Of a DNA stretch of 64,000 nt, positions 17,250 to 26,175 are shown piece after piece. Each line of letters opens with the position of its first letter. Within the stretch, counting starts at the first letter, position 1. The stretch is from NCBI GenBank assembly GCA_947493145.1, contig CANLPZ010000002.1, positions 643,364 through 707,363 on the forward strand. Reading direction: 5' to 3'. This stretch comes from an uncultured Paracoccaceae bacterium (GTDB lineage: Bacteria; Pseudomonadota; Alphaproteobacteria; Rhodobacterales; Rhodobacteraceae). The notes under the pieces are model-generated. The model was not told the origin of the DNA. It saw nothing but the letters and a program-made list of their open reading frames with translations, and made no database searches. The position numbers and the translations under genes were made by a program.

Positions 17250-18157
17250 TGCGCAGGCTTGATAAAGGTTCCGTTTCGTAAATCGCGCATCGCTTGGCGT
17301 AATTCGTCTTTCGTATTCATAACAATTGGACCATGCCAAGCGACCGGTTCTTCGATTGGTGCACCGGAAATCAGTAGAAACCGGACACCAGTTTCGCCTG
17401 CTTGAACCGTTACTTCATCGCCTGTTCCAAACCGGATAAGGGTTCGATCGCCCGACATGTCGCGGATGTTGACTTCTTCGCCCATGACTTCTTTTTCCAG
17501 TAACACACCCGAAGGTGGTGACGCATCGGCAAAGGCTGCTTCGCCATCAAAAACATAGGCAAATGCCCGACGGTAGGTGTCGATCTTGAACGTTTTACGA
17601 ACGCCTGCTGGAATAGTCACATCCAAATATTGCGGGTCTGCCGCGATCCCATCGACGGGGCCGCGTTTTCCCCAGAATTCGCCAACGATAACTTTTACAA
17701 CCGTTCCGTCATCATCTGTAATGACAGGAATTTCGTTGGACGACACATCTTGGTACCGTGGATCAACCATTTTCTGCGCACTGGGCAGATTGCCCCACAG
17801 CTGAAACCCATGCATTTGTCCATTTGCGTTTCCATGTGGCATTTCTTGGTGCATTATCCCTGACCCAGCGGTCATCCATTGTACATCACCTGCGCCCAAG
17901 GTGCCTTGATTTCCAAGACTATCACCGTGTTCAACGCTGCCAGACAAGACATATGTGATTGTTTCAATCCCACGATGTGGATGCCACGGGAAACCGGCTT
18001 CGAAATCCTCGGGTCGTTCATTCCGGAAATCGTCGAACAACAGGAACGGGTCAAGTTCACTTGGGTTTTGAAAGCCAAACGCGCGATGTAATTTCACGCC
18101 TGCGCCTTCCAACGTTTGCTGGCCAGGGCGGGTTTCAAGCACAGGTCGAAGGGTCAT
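17246..18157 (-). CDS. Pirin family protein (bicupin)
   Basis: 303 residues from ATG 18157, which has an AGGAGA ribosome-binding site seven bases upstream. The N-terminal cupin holds the metal-binding pattern HPHRGIET and, about 45 residues later, HQE. The C-terminal pirin domain extends from about residue 170. Bacterial pirins include quercetin 2,3-dioxygenases and redox regulators; here only the metal-binding cupin is certain. It is a single gene between the TetR gene and a divergent dehydrogenase. Confidence 0.88.
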   Translation of the reverse strand: MTLRPVLETRPGQQTLEGAGVKLHRAFGFQNPSELDPFLLFDDFRNERPEDFEAGFPWHPHRGIETITYVLSGSVEHGDSLGNQGTLGAGDVQWMTAGSGIMHQEMPHGNANGQMHGFQLWGNLPSAQKMVDPRYQDVSSNEIPVITDDDGTVVKVIVGEFWGKRGPVDGIAADPQYLDVTIPAGVRKTFKIDTYRRAFAYVFDGEAAFADASPPSGVLLEKEVMGEEVNIRDMSGDRTLIRFGTGDEVTVQAGETGVRFLLISGAPIEEPVAWHGPIVMNTKDELRQAMRDLRNGTFIKPAH

Positions 18158-18347
18158 GTTTGGTCTCCTTTCCTGCATATTAAAATGTGGGAACTTGGTC
18201 ATCAATCAGGTGTTTTGTGCATTTACGCGCAGTTCCGGCGCGCGAAACACGGGCAAAATGTTGATTAGCGACATGCCAAAGTCGTTTGTGCAGGGGCCAT
18301 AGCGCTCAATTGAGTCAAGCTGGAGCTGTGCAAATGGGAGACGCAAA

Positions 18348-19292
18348 ATGAAAATTGGGTTTATCGGATTGGGGAATGTCGGTGGCAAACTTTCTGGAAG
18401 TTTGATCCGAAACGGTGTTTCACTTTGGGTGCATGATCTGAACGATAAGCTGGTGAAACGTGCGGTCGAAAAAGGTGCGACAGATGGAAAATCCCCCGCA
18501 AACTTGATGCAGACCTGCGATGCGGTGATCACGTGTTTACCAAGCCCTTCCGCATCAGACACGGTAATGCAAGACATGTTGCCCCATGTGAAAGCCGGAA
18601 AAATTTGGATGGAAATGTCGACCACGGATGAGGCTGAGGTCAAACGGTTGGGGCAGGCGGTGATTGAGGCTGGCGGCGCCGCAGTTGATTGTCCAGTGTC
18701 AGGGGGGTGTCACAGGGCGGACACGGGCAATATTTCGATTTTTGCGGGATGTGACCGTGCGACGTTTGACCGAATTTTGCCAACGCTTACCATTATGGGG
18801 CGCCGTATCCTGCATACAGGTGATTTGGGCAGCGCATCGGTTTTGAAGGTCGTCACCAACTACCTTGCCACTGCAAATTTGATCAGCTGTGCAGAGGCAC
18901 TGACCGTCGCCAAAGCTGCGGGAATGGATTTAAACACCGCTTACGAGGCAATCCGCATTTCGTCGGGAAATTCCTTTGTCCACGAAACCGAAAGCCAAGT
19001 TATTTTGAACGGATCGCGCGATATTTCATTCACAATGGATCTGGTCGCAAAGGATATTGGCCTGTTCCAACAGGTCGCAGACCGTGCTGGTGTGCCATTG
19101 GACATGAACCCGCTTTTGATCGACATCTTTAACGACGGGATCGATCGGTACGGATCGCGTGAATTGTCGCCCAACATCATCAAACGTTTGGAAGACGCCA
19201 CTGGTTTGTCGATCACTGCCCATGGGTTTCCGGCCGAAATGACCGACGAAGAACCCGAAGAGACCGGCGCAGAGGTCATCGTCCCGCGTTAA
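18348..19292 (+). CDS. NAD(P)-dependent beta-hydroxyacid dehydrogenase (3-hydroxyisobutyrate dehydrogenase family)
   Basis: 314 residues. The N-terminal Rossmann motif is GFIGLGNVGG. The substrate-binding signature DCPVSGGCHRADTGN is at about residue 122, and the catalytic lysine lies in SVLKVVTNYLA at about 170. The family oxidises 3-hydroxyisobutyrate, tartronate semialdehyde, 6-phosphogluconate or related acids. The cysteine-histidine in the signature differs from the usual GG-(T/V)-x-G-A form, so the substrate may be unusual. It has an acidic C-terminal extension (TDEEPEETGAEV). No pathway genes are adjacent. Confidence 0.88.
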   Translation: MKIGFIGLGNVGGKLSGSLIRNGVSLWVHDLNDKLVKRAVEKGATDGKSPANLMQTCDAVITCLPSPSASDTVMQDMLPHVKAGKIWMEMSTTDEAEVKRLGQAVIEAGGAAVDCPVSGGCHRADTGNISIFAGCDRATFDRILPTLTIMGRRILHTGDLGSASVLKVVTNYLATANLISCAEALTVAKAAGMDLNTAYEAIRISSGNSFVHETESQVILNGSRDISFTMDLVAKDIGLFQQVADRAGVPLDMNPLLIDIFNDGIDRYGSRELSPNIIKRLEDATGLSITAHGFPAEMTDEEPEETGAEVIVPR

Positions 19293-19357
19293 CACTCGCC
19301 TTTTTCTGATGGGACAGCTATGTGGGTGCCAATCTGGGAAAGGCAGGGAGCCAAAAA

Positions 19358-19837
19358 ATGTCCAACGAAGTTCTCGCCACGTTACGCGCGGCACCGGCAC
19401 GCCGATATTTTGCCTATGGCGCTCTTTTGGCGCTTGGCGCTTTGATGGTGTACGTGGCTTTTGTCAGCGCACCGTCATTTGGGTTTCGGGTTATGTTGAT
19501 CGTGTTCGGCGCTGGTATTTTGGTTATGGCCGAACGCATGCGGCGCGCCACAGGGATGGAACTGCGCCTATTGGCCGATGGCATTTACGACAGTTCGGGG
19601 ACACTTGTGGTTGCCGTTGACGATATTGCAAAACTGGACCGTGGGATGTTTGCATTGAAGCCAAGTCATGGCTTTGTCGTCACAACCAAAACCAAACAAC
19701 CGCGTGCGTGGGCACCGGGGCTTTGGTGGCGCATGGGGCGCCGTATTGGAATTGGAGGGGTGACACCTGCTGGTCCGGCGAAATTTATGGCGGAACGGTT
19801 ATCCATGATCATGTCGGGACATGATCTGGATATGTGA
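19358..19837 (+). CDS. Small membrane protein of unknown function
   Basis: 159 residues from ATG 19358, preceded by GGGAG. Two hydrophobic segments at about residues 20-65 (YFAYGALLALGALMVYVAF and RVMLIVFGAGILVMAE) form a hairpin. A cytoplasmic domain follows that looks like a PH-like, YcxB- or DUF-type membrane-associated domain (LRLLADGIYDSSGTLVVAVD). I do not recognise a named family. It follows the dehydrogenase by 65 nt in the same direction and converges with the pilus-protein genes. Confidence 0.6.
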   Translation: MSNEVLATLRAAPARRYFAYGALLALGALMVYVAFVSAPSFGFRVMLIVFGAGILVMAERMRRATGMELRLLADGIYDSSGTLVVAVDDIAKLDRGMFALKPSHGFVVTTKTKQPRAWAPGLWWRMGRRIGIGGVTPAGPAKFMAERLSMIMSGHDLDM

Positions 19838-19841
19838 CCAA

Positions 19842-20411
19842 TCACAAGATGTCGTCGCACCAATAAAGCTGACCGGCACGTGGGCGCACCACAACAAAAT
19901 TGTTTAACTTTGTCGGACCAAAATTGGCGACTTTAAAAAGAGGTTCGTACAGCGATTCCGTTTCCACAATGATCAATTGATCATCCGGTGGAAGCAAGGG
20001 GATGCGATCAGATTCACCATTTATGGACGACCCTGAATGCGGTGACCAGCCAGACGGGCCGCGAACCTCTGACCACAGTTTGGTATATTTGTTTGAATCC
20101 GCATCAAAACCTGCAACCGTTACACGCAAATTGCTTTGATGGTGTGACGATGAAAGGAAATTCAACATCCGTTGAGTTGCGTCAAGATAGTCCTCGGTTA
20201 TGCATTGCAATTCGCGGCTTAGCATATCCGCGACCGTATAAGAGGCCTTAACACTTGTGGCTTTTGCGCGGAAACCTTCGTAGTAAACAAACGTCCCAAC
20301 AATCGCCCACATCAATAAGGGGAACATAAGGATTGCTTCGATCGCGACAGAGCCTTCGTCGTTTTTGAAAAAACGACGCAAAAACGGGAGTTTTGTGTGA
20401 ACTTTTTGCAT
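19842..20411 (-). CDS. TadE/TadG-like pilus assembly protein
   Basis: 189 residues. It has a short basic cytoplasmic start (LPFLRRFFKNDEGSVAIEA) followed by one membrane span at about residues 27-47, the TadE-like signature in which a prepilin-type segment keeps a glutamate (EGSVAIEAILMFP). The rest is periplasmic. TadE-family pseudopilins support Flp pilus assembly and tight adherence. It is the last gene of a three-gene minus-strand operon, and its start touches the preceding stop (shared base at 20411). Confidence 0.8.
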   Translation of the reverse strand: MQKVHTKLPFLRRFFKNDEGSVAIEAILMFPLLMWAIVGTFVYYEGFRAKATSVKASYTVADMLSRELQCITEDYLDATQRMLNFLSSSHHQSNLRVTVAGFDADSNKYTKLWSEVRGPSGWSPHSGSSINGESDRIPLLPPDDQLIIVETESLYEPLFKVANFGPTKLNNFVVVRPRAGQLYWCDDIL

Positions 20412-21016
20412 TATGATGGCTCGTTTACAAAGGCGGACACAGCGACAATACCGTAGTAGTCTTCGTCCGCGAATTCGGAATTGTGCGTCCCGACTTCCAG
20501 ATCAATATCCGGTTTTTGGAACAAACCAACACGCATCAAGAGGACAGAAAAGAAGGGTTTGACAGACGCACAGGCACGCACCAGCATCAATTCGTTTCGT
20601 CCACCGGGTTCAAAAACGTTCACCGGCGCAATTTCTTGCGTTACGTCGGTACAGGTTGCCTCGACCGGCCAGTCGCTCCAATTGAACATGTCGTTGCGAC
20701 GCAATTCGACGTTCATGTTTGCTTGGCAATTCGGGAAAATTCCCGATCCGTTTGTCGCGCCTTCGCAGATCATGCGTTTCACGTCTTCATGTGTGGGTGC
20801 GCGCCCAGCTGCTGACAACCGAATTTCGCGAACGGCCAAATCAACGCCGCGTTCCAACATCGATTGACGCATTGTATGCACACCAATGTCATACGCCAGA
20901 AGGAACACAAAGATAATTCCAGGGAAAACGATTACGAATTCAATGGTTGCTGTGCCGTCTTCACGACGGAAAAACCGACGTAAATGAGAAAGCTTATGTG
21001 ACAAGTGTTTGATCAT
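20411..21016 (-). CDS. TadE-like pilus assembly protein
   Basis: 201 residues with the TadE hallmark RREDGTATIEFVIVFPGIIF at the N-terminus, including the conserved Glu after the processing-type glycine region. One membrane span lies at about residues 24-44 and a periplasmic domain with several cysteines follows. Its start codon overlaps the TadG-like stop by four bases (ATGA), so the two are translated together. It is probably a minor pseudopilin of a Flp/Tad pilus whose main genes lie elsewhere. Confidence 0.83.
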   Translation of the reverse strand: MIKHLSHKLSHLRRFFRREDGTATIEFVIVFPGIIFVFLLAYDIGVHTMRQSMLERGVDLAVREIRLSAAGRAPTHEDVKRMICEGATNGSGIFPNCQANMNVELRRNDMFNWSDWPVEATCTDVTQEIAPVNVFEPGGRNELMLVRACASVKPFFSVLLMRVGLFQKPDIDLEVGTHNSEFADEDYYGIVAVSAFVNEPS

Positions 21017-22707
21017 TGTGTCAGCTTCAAGTGGTTGATTTGGCTTGAGATTGAGTTGAACACATCTGTCAACTCGTTACCGTCCGCCTCGTAATAGTGG
21101 CTGATTGAACTTGCACAGTCTTTGAGGGCGTTTTTACCCGCTGACGGTGCCTCGAACGCGATAGAGAAAATCGTGATCCCTTTTTGACGCGCTTGGAAGC
21201 AAATTTGCGACAGACGTGCGTTCGCTTGTGACGAGTTTACAATCGACCGGTCGCCATAGAACGTCGCCGCCATTGTGGAATAGTCGATAAACCCGCGCTG
21301 ATACGCATGTCGGTAAAACTGCTTGTAAATTCGCTTCTTCGGGTATGTCGCAAAAATTTCGGTCCACAACATCGCGGTTGCTTCGTCTTGGTCGACGCCG
21401 TCAAAATCTGGGTAGTCATGAACATATTCATCCCTGCAGCCCCAGCCGTCGCAAACGCGTTCTGGAATGAGGTGATACCAACGGTCGTCTGTATCGTCGT
21501 CAGGTGTGTCCATTCCGTCGATTTGCAATGAATACAGTGGGGCGCTTTGACCATAGGCGGCCCCAACATTTACACGGTCCACGTGGACTTCTGAAAATCC
21601 GAATTTGAATTCGTCTTTCAAATCATACTGGGTGGTGTTCGCACCGTCAGTCATCAGTACCACAACTTTTAGGTTGTCAGATGTTTCGTATCCCGTTGGG
21701 CGGTTCGCAGCGGATGAATCCACCTCGCCAAGCGCGATCAAGTTTTCAACTGGGACCTGTGCCGACGGATCAAGCAAGGCGACACCCCAACGCATTCCGA
21801 CATCGATTGCGGTGTTGCCATAGGCGTCGAGATCGTTGATCGCTGTTTGTAGTTTCGACACGCTAGACGAATGGGTGATAATTTGTTTTTCGGTTCCATA
21901 CCAACACCACGGCTGTGGTCCACGGCTGGTGTTCGTGATCGGAATGTCGGTTTCGTTCGAGTTCGATTTCCGATCGAAATGCCCCAATTGAGTTAATTCT
22001 GTTGCGCGATCCAACGACGTCGAGGTGTAGTCGCTATAGTCGAACGCGGCACAGTGAGAATAATTGTGCTGGCCAGTTAGGTTATATTGCGCCCCCAATG
22101 CAGGCCCCATGTTTACGGACGCATTGTATGGGATCATCGAAATAGTTGTCAGAACATCGTCTGAGTCATAGATCATCGTATCGACGAAATTATTCGCCGC
22201 TTTTTTCAGGTTATACAAACGGTTGTTACTGCCCATTGACCCAGAAATATCGACGACCAAAGAAATCTCGATATTTTTAACGCTTTCTTCCGCAGTCGCT
22301 GCACCAGGTGCAGTCAGTTTCGTGTGACCGATCAATTTCAGAAAGAAAGTCGGGAAATCACATGACGTTGTTGCGGACACACGACGATAGTTCAAACCTT
22401 CGTCGACAGTTACCGTTTGAAGACAGTGTGTCATCCCCGCTTTGTCAAAATAATCGCGCACAACTGTTTCGGGGTCCAATTCTTGGTCCAAATCCGCGGC
22501 GGCCAAAACAGCGCGGTCAATCGTTGCCTGAACAATCGTCCGGTTGCTTTCGAAATGCATAATGTCCACGGCAAGGCCGCAAATCAACACCATCGGGAGG
22601 AAAATCAGCAGTGAAAAGATGATAAGCGCGCCCGATTCCTCATCACGGAATCGCGACAGCAGGTCACGTTTGCGGCGTGTTGCATTCGTCATCAGATATT
22701 TCAACAT
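21013..22707 (-). CDS. TadG-like pilus protein with von Willebrand A domain
   Basis: 564 residues. After a basic start comes the TadG_N-type hydrophobic segment DEESGALIIFSLLIFLPMVL. Residues from about 150 onward form a VWA domain whose MIDAS motif DISGSMGSN is intact and which continues to VVLMTDGANTT at about 350. The large insertions in the VWA domain are rich in Asp, Tyr and Ser. It is predicted to be anchored in the inner membrane with the VWA domain in the periplasm, assisting Flp pilus assembly or adhesion. It is the first gene of the operon with two TadE-like genes. Confidence 0.87.
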   Translation of the reverse strand: MLKYLMTNATRRKRDLLSRFRDEESGALIIFSLLIFLPMVLICGLAVDIMHFESNRTIVQATIDRAVLAAADLDQELDPETVVRDYFDKAGMTHCLQTVTVDEGLNYRRVSATTSCDFPTFFLKLIGHTKLTAPGAATAEESVKNIEISLVVDISGSMGSNNRLYNLKKAANNFVDTMIYDSDDVLTTISMIPYNASVNMGPALGAQYNLTGQHNYSHCAAFDYSDYTSTSLDRATELTQLGHFDRKSNSNETDIPITNTSRGPQPWCWYGTEKQIITHSSSVSKLQTAINDLDAYGNTAIDVGMRWGVALLDPSAQVPVENLIALGEVDSSAANRPTGYETSDNLKVVVLMTDGANTTQYDLKDEFKFGFSEVHVDRVNVGAAYGQSAPLYSLQIDGMDTPDDDTDDRWYHLIPERVCDGWGCRDEYVHDYPDFDGVDQDEATAMLWTEIFATYPKKRIYKQFYRHAYQRGFIDYSTMAATFYGDRSIVNSSQANARLSQICFQARQKGITIFSIAFEAPSAGKNALKDCASSISHYYEADGNELTDVFNSISSQINHLKLTQ

Positions 22708-23030
22708 AGAACTGTCTTTCTATTGTTCACCAAGACGCCCGACTCAGAAGTCGCCGGACGAACTAATTCAAATGTGGTATGACAGTATCCTGTGGCTAAA
22801 TTAGGGCGAATTTTGGCGCAATTTAGTCATATTTGAGTAAATTTTGGAGCTTTTGGAGACAATCCGCAGTTTTGAGGCGGATTTCACAGGTTTTTTTATT
22901 AACGCTCGTTAATGTTTTTGCGCTAACAAGGGCAAATTAGGTAATTTTACCCTTTCGCTCAAAATTTAGGCAAATAATATATCGACATGTCAAGGTGATA
23001 ACGCCTTTTCAAACTTTTTGGAGACTGATC
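22708..23030. other. AT-rich intergenic region with dyads between pilus and gdh operons
   Basis: No gene is supported in these 323 bases. The stretch is markedly AT-rich. It holds a 7-bp hairpin at 22861-22883 (AATCCGC with GCGGATT) and a 16-base inverted repeat at 22898-22913 (ATTAACG-CT-CGTTAAT) that resembles two TTAA half-sites. It must contain divergent promoters for the tadG-like operon and the glutamate dehydrogenase gene; no exact -35/-10 pair stands out. Confidence 0.6.
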
Positions 23031-24461
23031 ATGTCCACCTCAAATGAACCCAGCTTTCGTGAATCCGTAGACATCATGTTTAACCGCGCTGTTGCGCTCT
23101 TGGACCTGCCACCTGGGTTGGAGGAGAAAATTCGCGTCTGTAATGCGACCTATACTGTGCGGTTTGGTGTTCGTCTGCGCGGCAAGATCGAAACCTTTAC
23201 GGGATACCGGTCCGTTCATTCCGAACATATGGAACCCGTGAAAGGTGGTATCCGCTATTCTATGGGTGTGAATCAGGATGAGGTCGAAGCCCTTGCCGCC
23301 TTGATGACCTATAAATGTGCCCTGGTCGAAACCCCGTTTGGGGGATCAAAGGGGGGATTGTGTATTGATCCACGTGAATACGAAGAACACGAGCTTGAAT
23401 TGATCACACGTCGTTTTGCTTATGAATTGGCAAAACGCGATTTGATCAACCCGTCGCAAAACGTACCAGCGCCGGACATGGGAACGGGTGAACGTGAAAT
23501 GGCGTGGATTGCGGACCAGTACCGCCGCATGAACACGACCGACATTAATGGCGCCGCATGTGTAACGGGAAAACCCATCAATGCGGGCGGCATTCACGGT
23601 CGGACCGAAGCCACAGGGCGCGGTGTCCAATATGCGTTGCGCGAATTCTTTCGTCATTCAGAAGATGTAAAAATTGCCGGTCTTACAGGCAAGCTTGATG
23701 GAAAACGCGTCGTTGTTCAGGGGCTTGGAAACGTTGGCTATCACGCCGCCAAATTTCTAACGGATGAGGACGGTGCGATTGTCACCGGCATTATCGAACG
23801 CGATGGGGCTTTGATCAGTGATGACGGGTTAGACATCGACGCGGTTCACGCTTGGATTAGAAAACACGGTGGCGTCGCAAACTATCCCAACGCTGAATTT
23901 GTTGAGAATGGCGCAAGCGTATTGGAGAAAGAGTGCGACATCTTAATTCCGGCAGCGATGGAAGGCGTCATTGATATGACCAACGCCGACCAAATCAAAG
24001 CGCCGTTGATCATCGAGGCCGCGAATGGTCCGGTTACCGCGGGGGCCGACGAAATTTTACGCAAAAAAGGCTGCGTGATTATTCCAGACATGTATGCCAA
24101 CGCAGGCGGTGTTACGGTGTCTTATTTCGAATGGGTCAAAAACCTGAGCCATATCCGATTTGGTCGTATGCAGCGCCGACAAGAAGAAGCGCGCCACCAA
24201 TTGGTTGTCGATGAACTGGAACGCCTTGATCGTTATATGGGCGATGCGTGGTCTATGACGCCTGATTTCAAAGCGAAATATTTGAAAGGCGCTGACGAGT
24301 TGGAATTGGTCCGGTCAGGGCTGGATGACACGATGCGACAGGCGTACCAAGACATGCGCGCGCTGTGGCATGACCGTGATGATGTCGACGACCTACGCAC
24401 AGCGGCATATCTGGTGGCCATCACCCGCGTCGCAGGCAGCTACCGCGCCAAAGGGTTGTAA
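23031..24461 (+). CDS. Glutamate dehydrogenase (Glu/Leu/Phe/Val family)
   Basis: 476 residues from ATG 23031, with GGAG upstream. The catalytic region reads KCALVETPFGGSKGGL, and PAPDMGTGEREMAWI follows at about residue 150. The NAD(P)-binding domain contains VVVQGLGNVGYHAA at about 225. It interconverts glutamate and 2-oxoglutarate plus ammonium; coenzyme preference cannot be assigned safely. It precedes the sarcosine oxidase genes by 190 nt with a hairpin between, so it is probably a separate unit, though both handle amino nitrogen from methylated amines. Confidence 0.92.
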   Translation: MSTSNEPSFRESVDIMFNRAVALLDLPPGLEEKIRVCNATYTVRFGVRLRGKIETFTGYRSVHSEHMEPVKGGIRYSMGVNQDEVEALAALMTYKCALVETPFGGSKGGLCIDPREYEEHELELITRRFAYELAKRDLINPSQNVPAPDMGTGEREMAWIADQYRRMNTTDINGAACVTGKPINAGGIHGRTEATGRGVQYALREFFRHSEDVKIAGLTGKLDGKRVVVQGLGNVGYHAAKFLTDEDGAIVTGIIERDGALISDDGLDIDAVHAWIRKHGGVANYPNAEFVENGASVLEKECDILIPAAMEGVIDMTNADQIKAPLIIEAANGPVTAGADEILRKKGCVIIPDMYANAGGVTVSYFEWVKNLSHIRFGRMQRRQEEARHQLVVDELERLDRYMGDAWSMTPDFKAKYLKGADELELVRSGLDDTMRQAYQDMRALWHDRDDVDDLRTAAYLVAITRVAGSYRAKGL

Positions 24462-24475
24462 AATCTACAGCGATT

Positions 24476-24523
24476 GCGGATCGAAAATCCCAAGGCTTCA
24501 AACCAAAAGATTTTCCGATCCGC
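24476..24523 (+). terminator. Long hairpin after glutamate dehydrogenase
   Basis: The arm 24476-24489 (gcggatcgaaaatc) pairs with 24509-24523 (gattttccgatccgc), with a single bulged C and a 19-nt loop. No T-run follows. Its position 14 bases after the gdh stop suggests termination or transcript protection. Confidence 0.55.
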
Positions 24524-24651
24524 GGTCGTTTGTTGGCGCAAATATGAAAGCCATTTGGAACGGCGTGTCGTAAACAGATCAGTTTGCGGTAATACAGACT
24601 TGTCCAATCCTGATAATCGCGGTCTTTTGAAAGCACGTCATGGAGGATTGA

Positions 24652-25905
24652 ATGCGGTTTTCGGGTTTCAAGGTTTTAAAAGAGGGGCTGACCGGCAACA
24701 AAGGTTGGTCTCCACATTGGCGCTCGCCCGATCCTAAGACTGAATATGATATTGTCATCATTGGCGGCGGCGGTCATGGTTTGTCGACCGCTTACCATCT
24801 GGCGAAAGAATACGGCGCTAAAAATATTGCTGTCTTGGAAAAAGGATATATCGGCGGCGGAAATGTTGGGCGCAACACAACGATTGTTCGCGCGAACTAT
24901 TTCCTAGACGGCAATTCGCAGTTCTATTCTCATTCTTTGAAAAAATGGGAAAACATCGAAAAAGAGTTGAATTTCAACGCGATGGTGTCGCAGCGCGGAC
25001 AAATTCAGTTGTTTCATTCTGATGCTCAGCGTGACGCAACGATCCGGCGTGGGAATTCAATTATCAACCAAGGTGACGAAGCAGAAATGCTTGATGTGCC
25101 GACGCTTAAAAAGATGGTTCCCTATCTGGATTTTGAGAACGCACGGTTTCCGATCTATGGCGGAATGATTGCGCGGCGTTCTGGCACCGCGCGTCACGAC
25201 GCGGTGGCGTGGGGATACGCACGCGGTGCCGATCAACACGGCGTCGACATAATTCAAAATTGCGAAGTCACAGGTATCGATATCGAAGGCGGTGTCGTCA
25301 AAGGCGTCCAAACCACACGCGGTGCAATTAAGGCCAAAAAGGTTGGCATCGTCGTTGCCGGTCGGTCGGGTCAAGTCGCGGCCATGGCGGGAATGCGTCT
25401 GCCGATTGAAAGCCATGTTTTACAAGCTTTTGTCACCGAAGGGCTGAAGCCGATTGTGGACCACGTCATTAGCTTTGGCATGGGCCATTTTTATATCAGC
25501 CAATCCGACAAAGGCGGTTTGGTGTTCGGCGGAGATTTGGATTTTTATGCCTCCTATGCGCAACGTGGCAATTTGCCGATGATGGAACACGTGATGGAGG
25601 CAGGCATGGCCTTGATGCCGGCGATTGGTCAGGCAAAGGTTTTGCGATCGTGGGGCGGGATCATGGACATGACCCCCGACGGGTCACCGATTATCGACAA
25701 GACGCATATCGACGGACTCTTTATCGATTGTGGATGGTGTTACGGTGGGTTCAAAGCAGTGCCAGCATCGGGCGATTGTTTTGCGCATCTTATCCACACT
25801 GGTCGACCGCATAAGGTCGCTGAACGGTATAGGCTTGATCGGTTTCGAACAGGCGTTGGCTTGATGGACGAAGAGGGCACAGGCTCTCAGCACAATTTAC
25901 ATTAG
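24652..25905 (+). CDS. soxB: Sarcosine oxidase beta subunit
   Basis: 417 residues, the family length. An FAD-binding motif lies at about residues 32-45 (DIVIIGGGGHGLSTAYHLA). The stretch GTARHDAVAWGYARGAD at about 178 contains the His that carries covalent FMN in heterotetrameric sarcosine oxidases. It is the oxidase subunit that demethylates sarcosine to glycine, with the methyl group going to tetrahydrofolate via the alpha subunit. A GGAGG site precedes the ATG. It begins soxBDAG; spacing to soxD is 12 nt. Confidence 0.95.
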   Translation: MRFSGFKVLKEGLTGNKGWSPHWRSPDPKTEYDIVIIGGGGHGLSTAYHLAKEYGAKNIAVLEKGYIGGGNVGRNTTIVRANYFLDGNSQFYSHSLKKWENIEKELNFNAMVSQRGQIQLFHSDAQRDATIRRGNSIINQGDEAEMLDVPTLKKMVPYLDFENARFPIYGGMIARRSGTARHDAVAWGYARGADQHGVDIIQNCEVTGIDIEGGVVKGVQTTRGAIKAKKVGIVVAGRSGQVAAMAGMRLPIESHVLQAFVTEGLKPIVDHVISFGMGHFYISQSDKGGLVFGGDLDFYASYAQRGNLPMMEHVMEAGMALMPAIGQAKVLRSWGGIMDMTPDGSPIIDKTHIDGLFIDCGWCYGGFKAVPASGDCFAHLIHTGRPHKVAERYRLDRFRTGVGLMDEEGTGSQHNLH

Positions 25906-25917
25906 GGGAAAGAGCAC

Positions 25918-26175
25918 ATGCGGATCGAATGCCCCCATTGCGGCGAAAGAGATTTAAGAGAATTCTATTACCAAGGGGATGCGACCTTGGCCAAACGGCC
26001 TGCGGCTGACGCGGGGGAGGACGCATGGGATCATTATGTCCATCTGCGGAAAAATCCTGCTGGTGTGACATCGGAATTGTGGTGTCATGAACGTGGCTGC
26101 GGTGCGTGGATTGTGGTCGAACGCAATACAACAACGCATGCCATCACGTCCACAAAATTGGTGGGGGATTTCTGA
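25918..26175 (+). CDS. soxD: Sarcosine oxidase delta subunit
   Basis: 85 residues with the zinc-binding pattern of the delta subunit: CPHC near the N-terminus and CHERGC at about residue 59. It is a small structural subunit of the heterotetramer. Its stop codon shares a base with the soxA start (TGATG), so the two are translationally coupled. Confidence 0.95.
   Translation: MRIECPHCGERDLREFYYQGDATLAKRPAADAGEDAWDHYVHLRKNPAGVTSELWCHERGCGAWIVVERNTTTHAITSTKLVGDF

Noticed and set aside
22899..22912. CtrA binding site TTAA-N7-TTAA.
   Set aside because: The two TTAA half-sites are separated by six bases, not seven, so it is kept only as a generic dyad.
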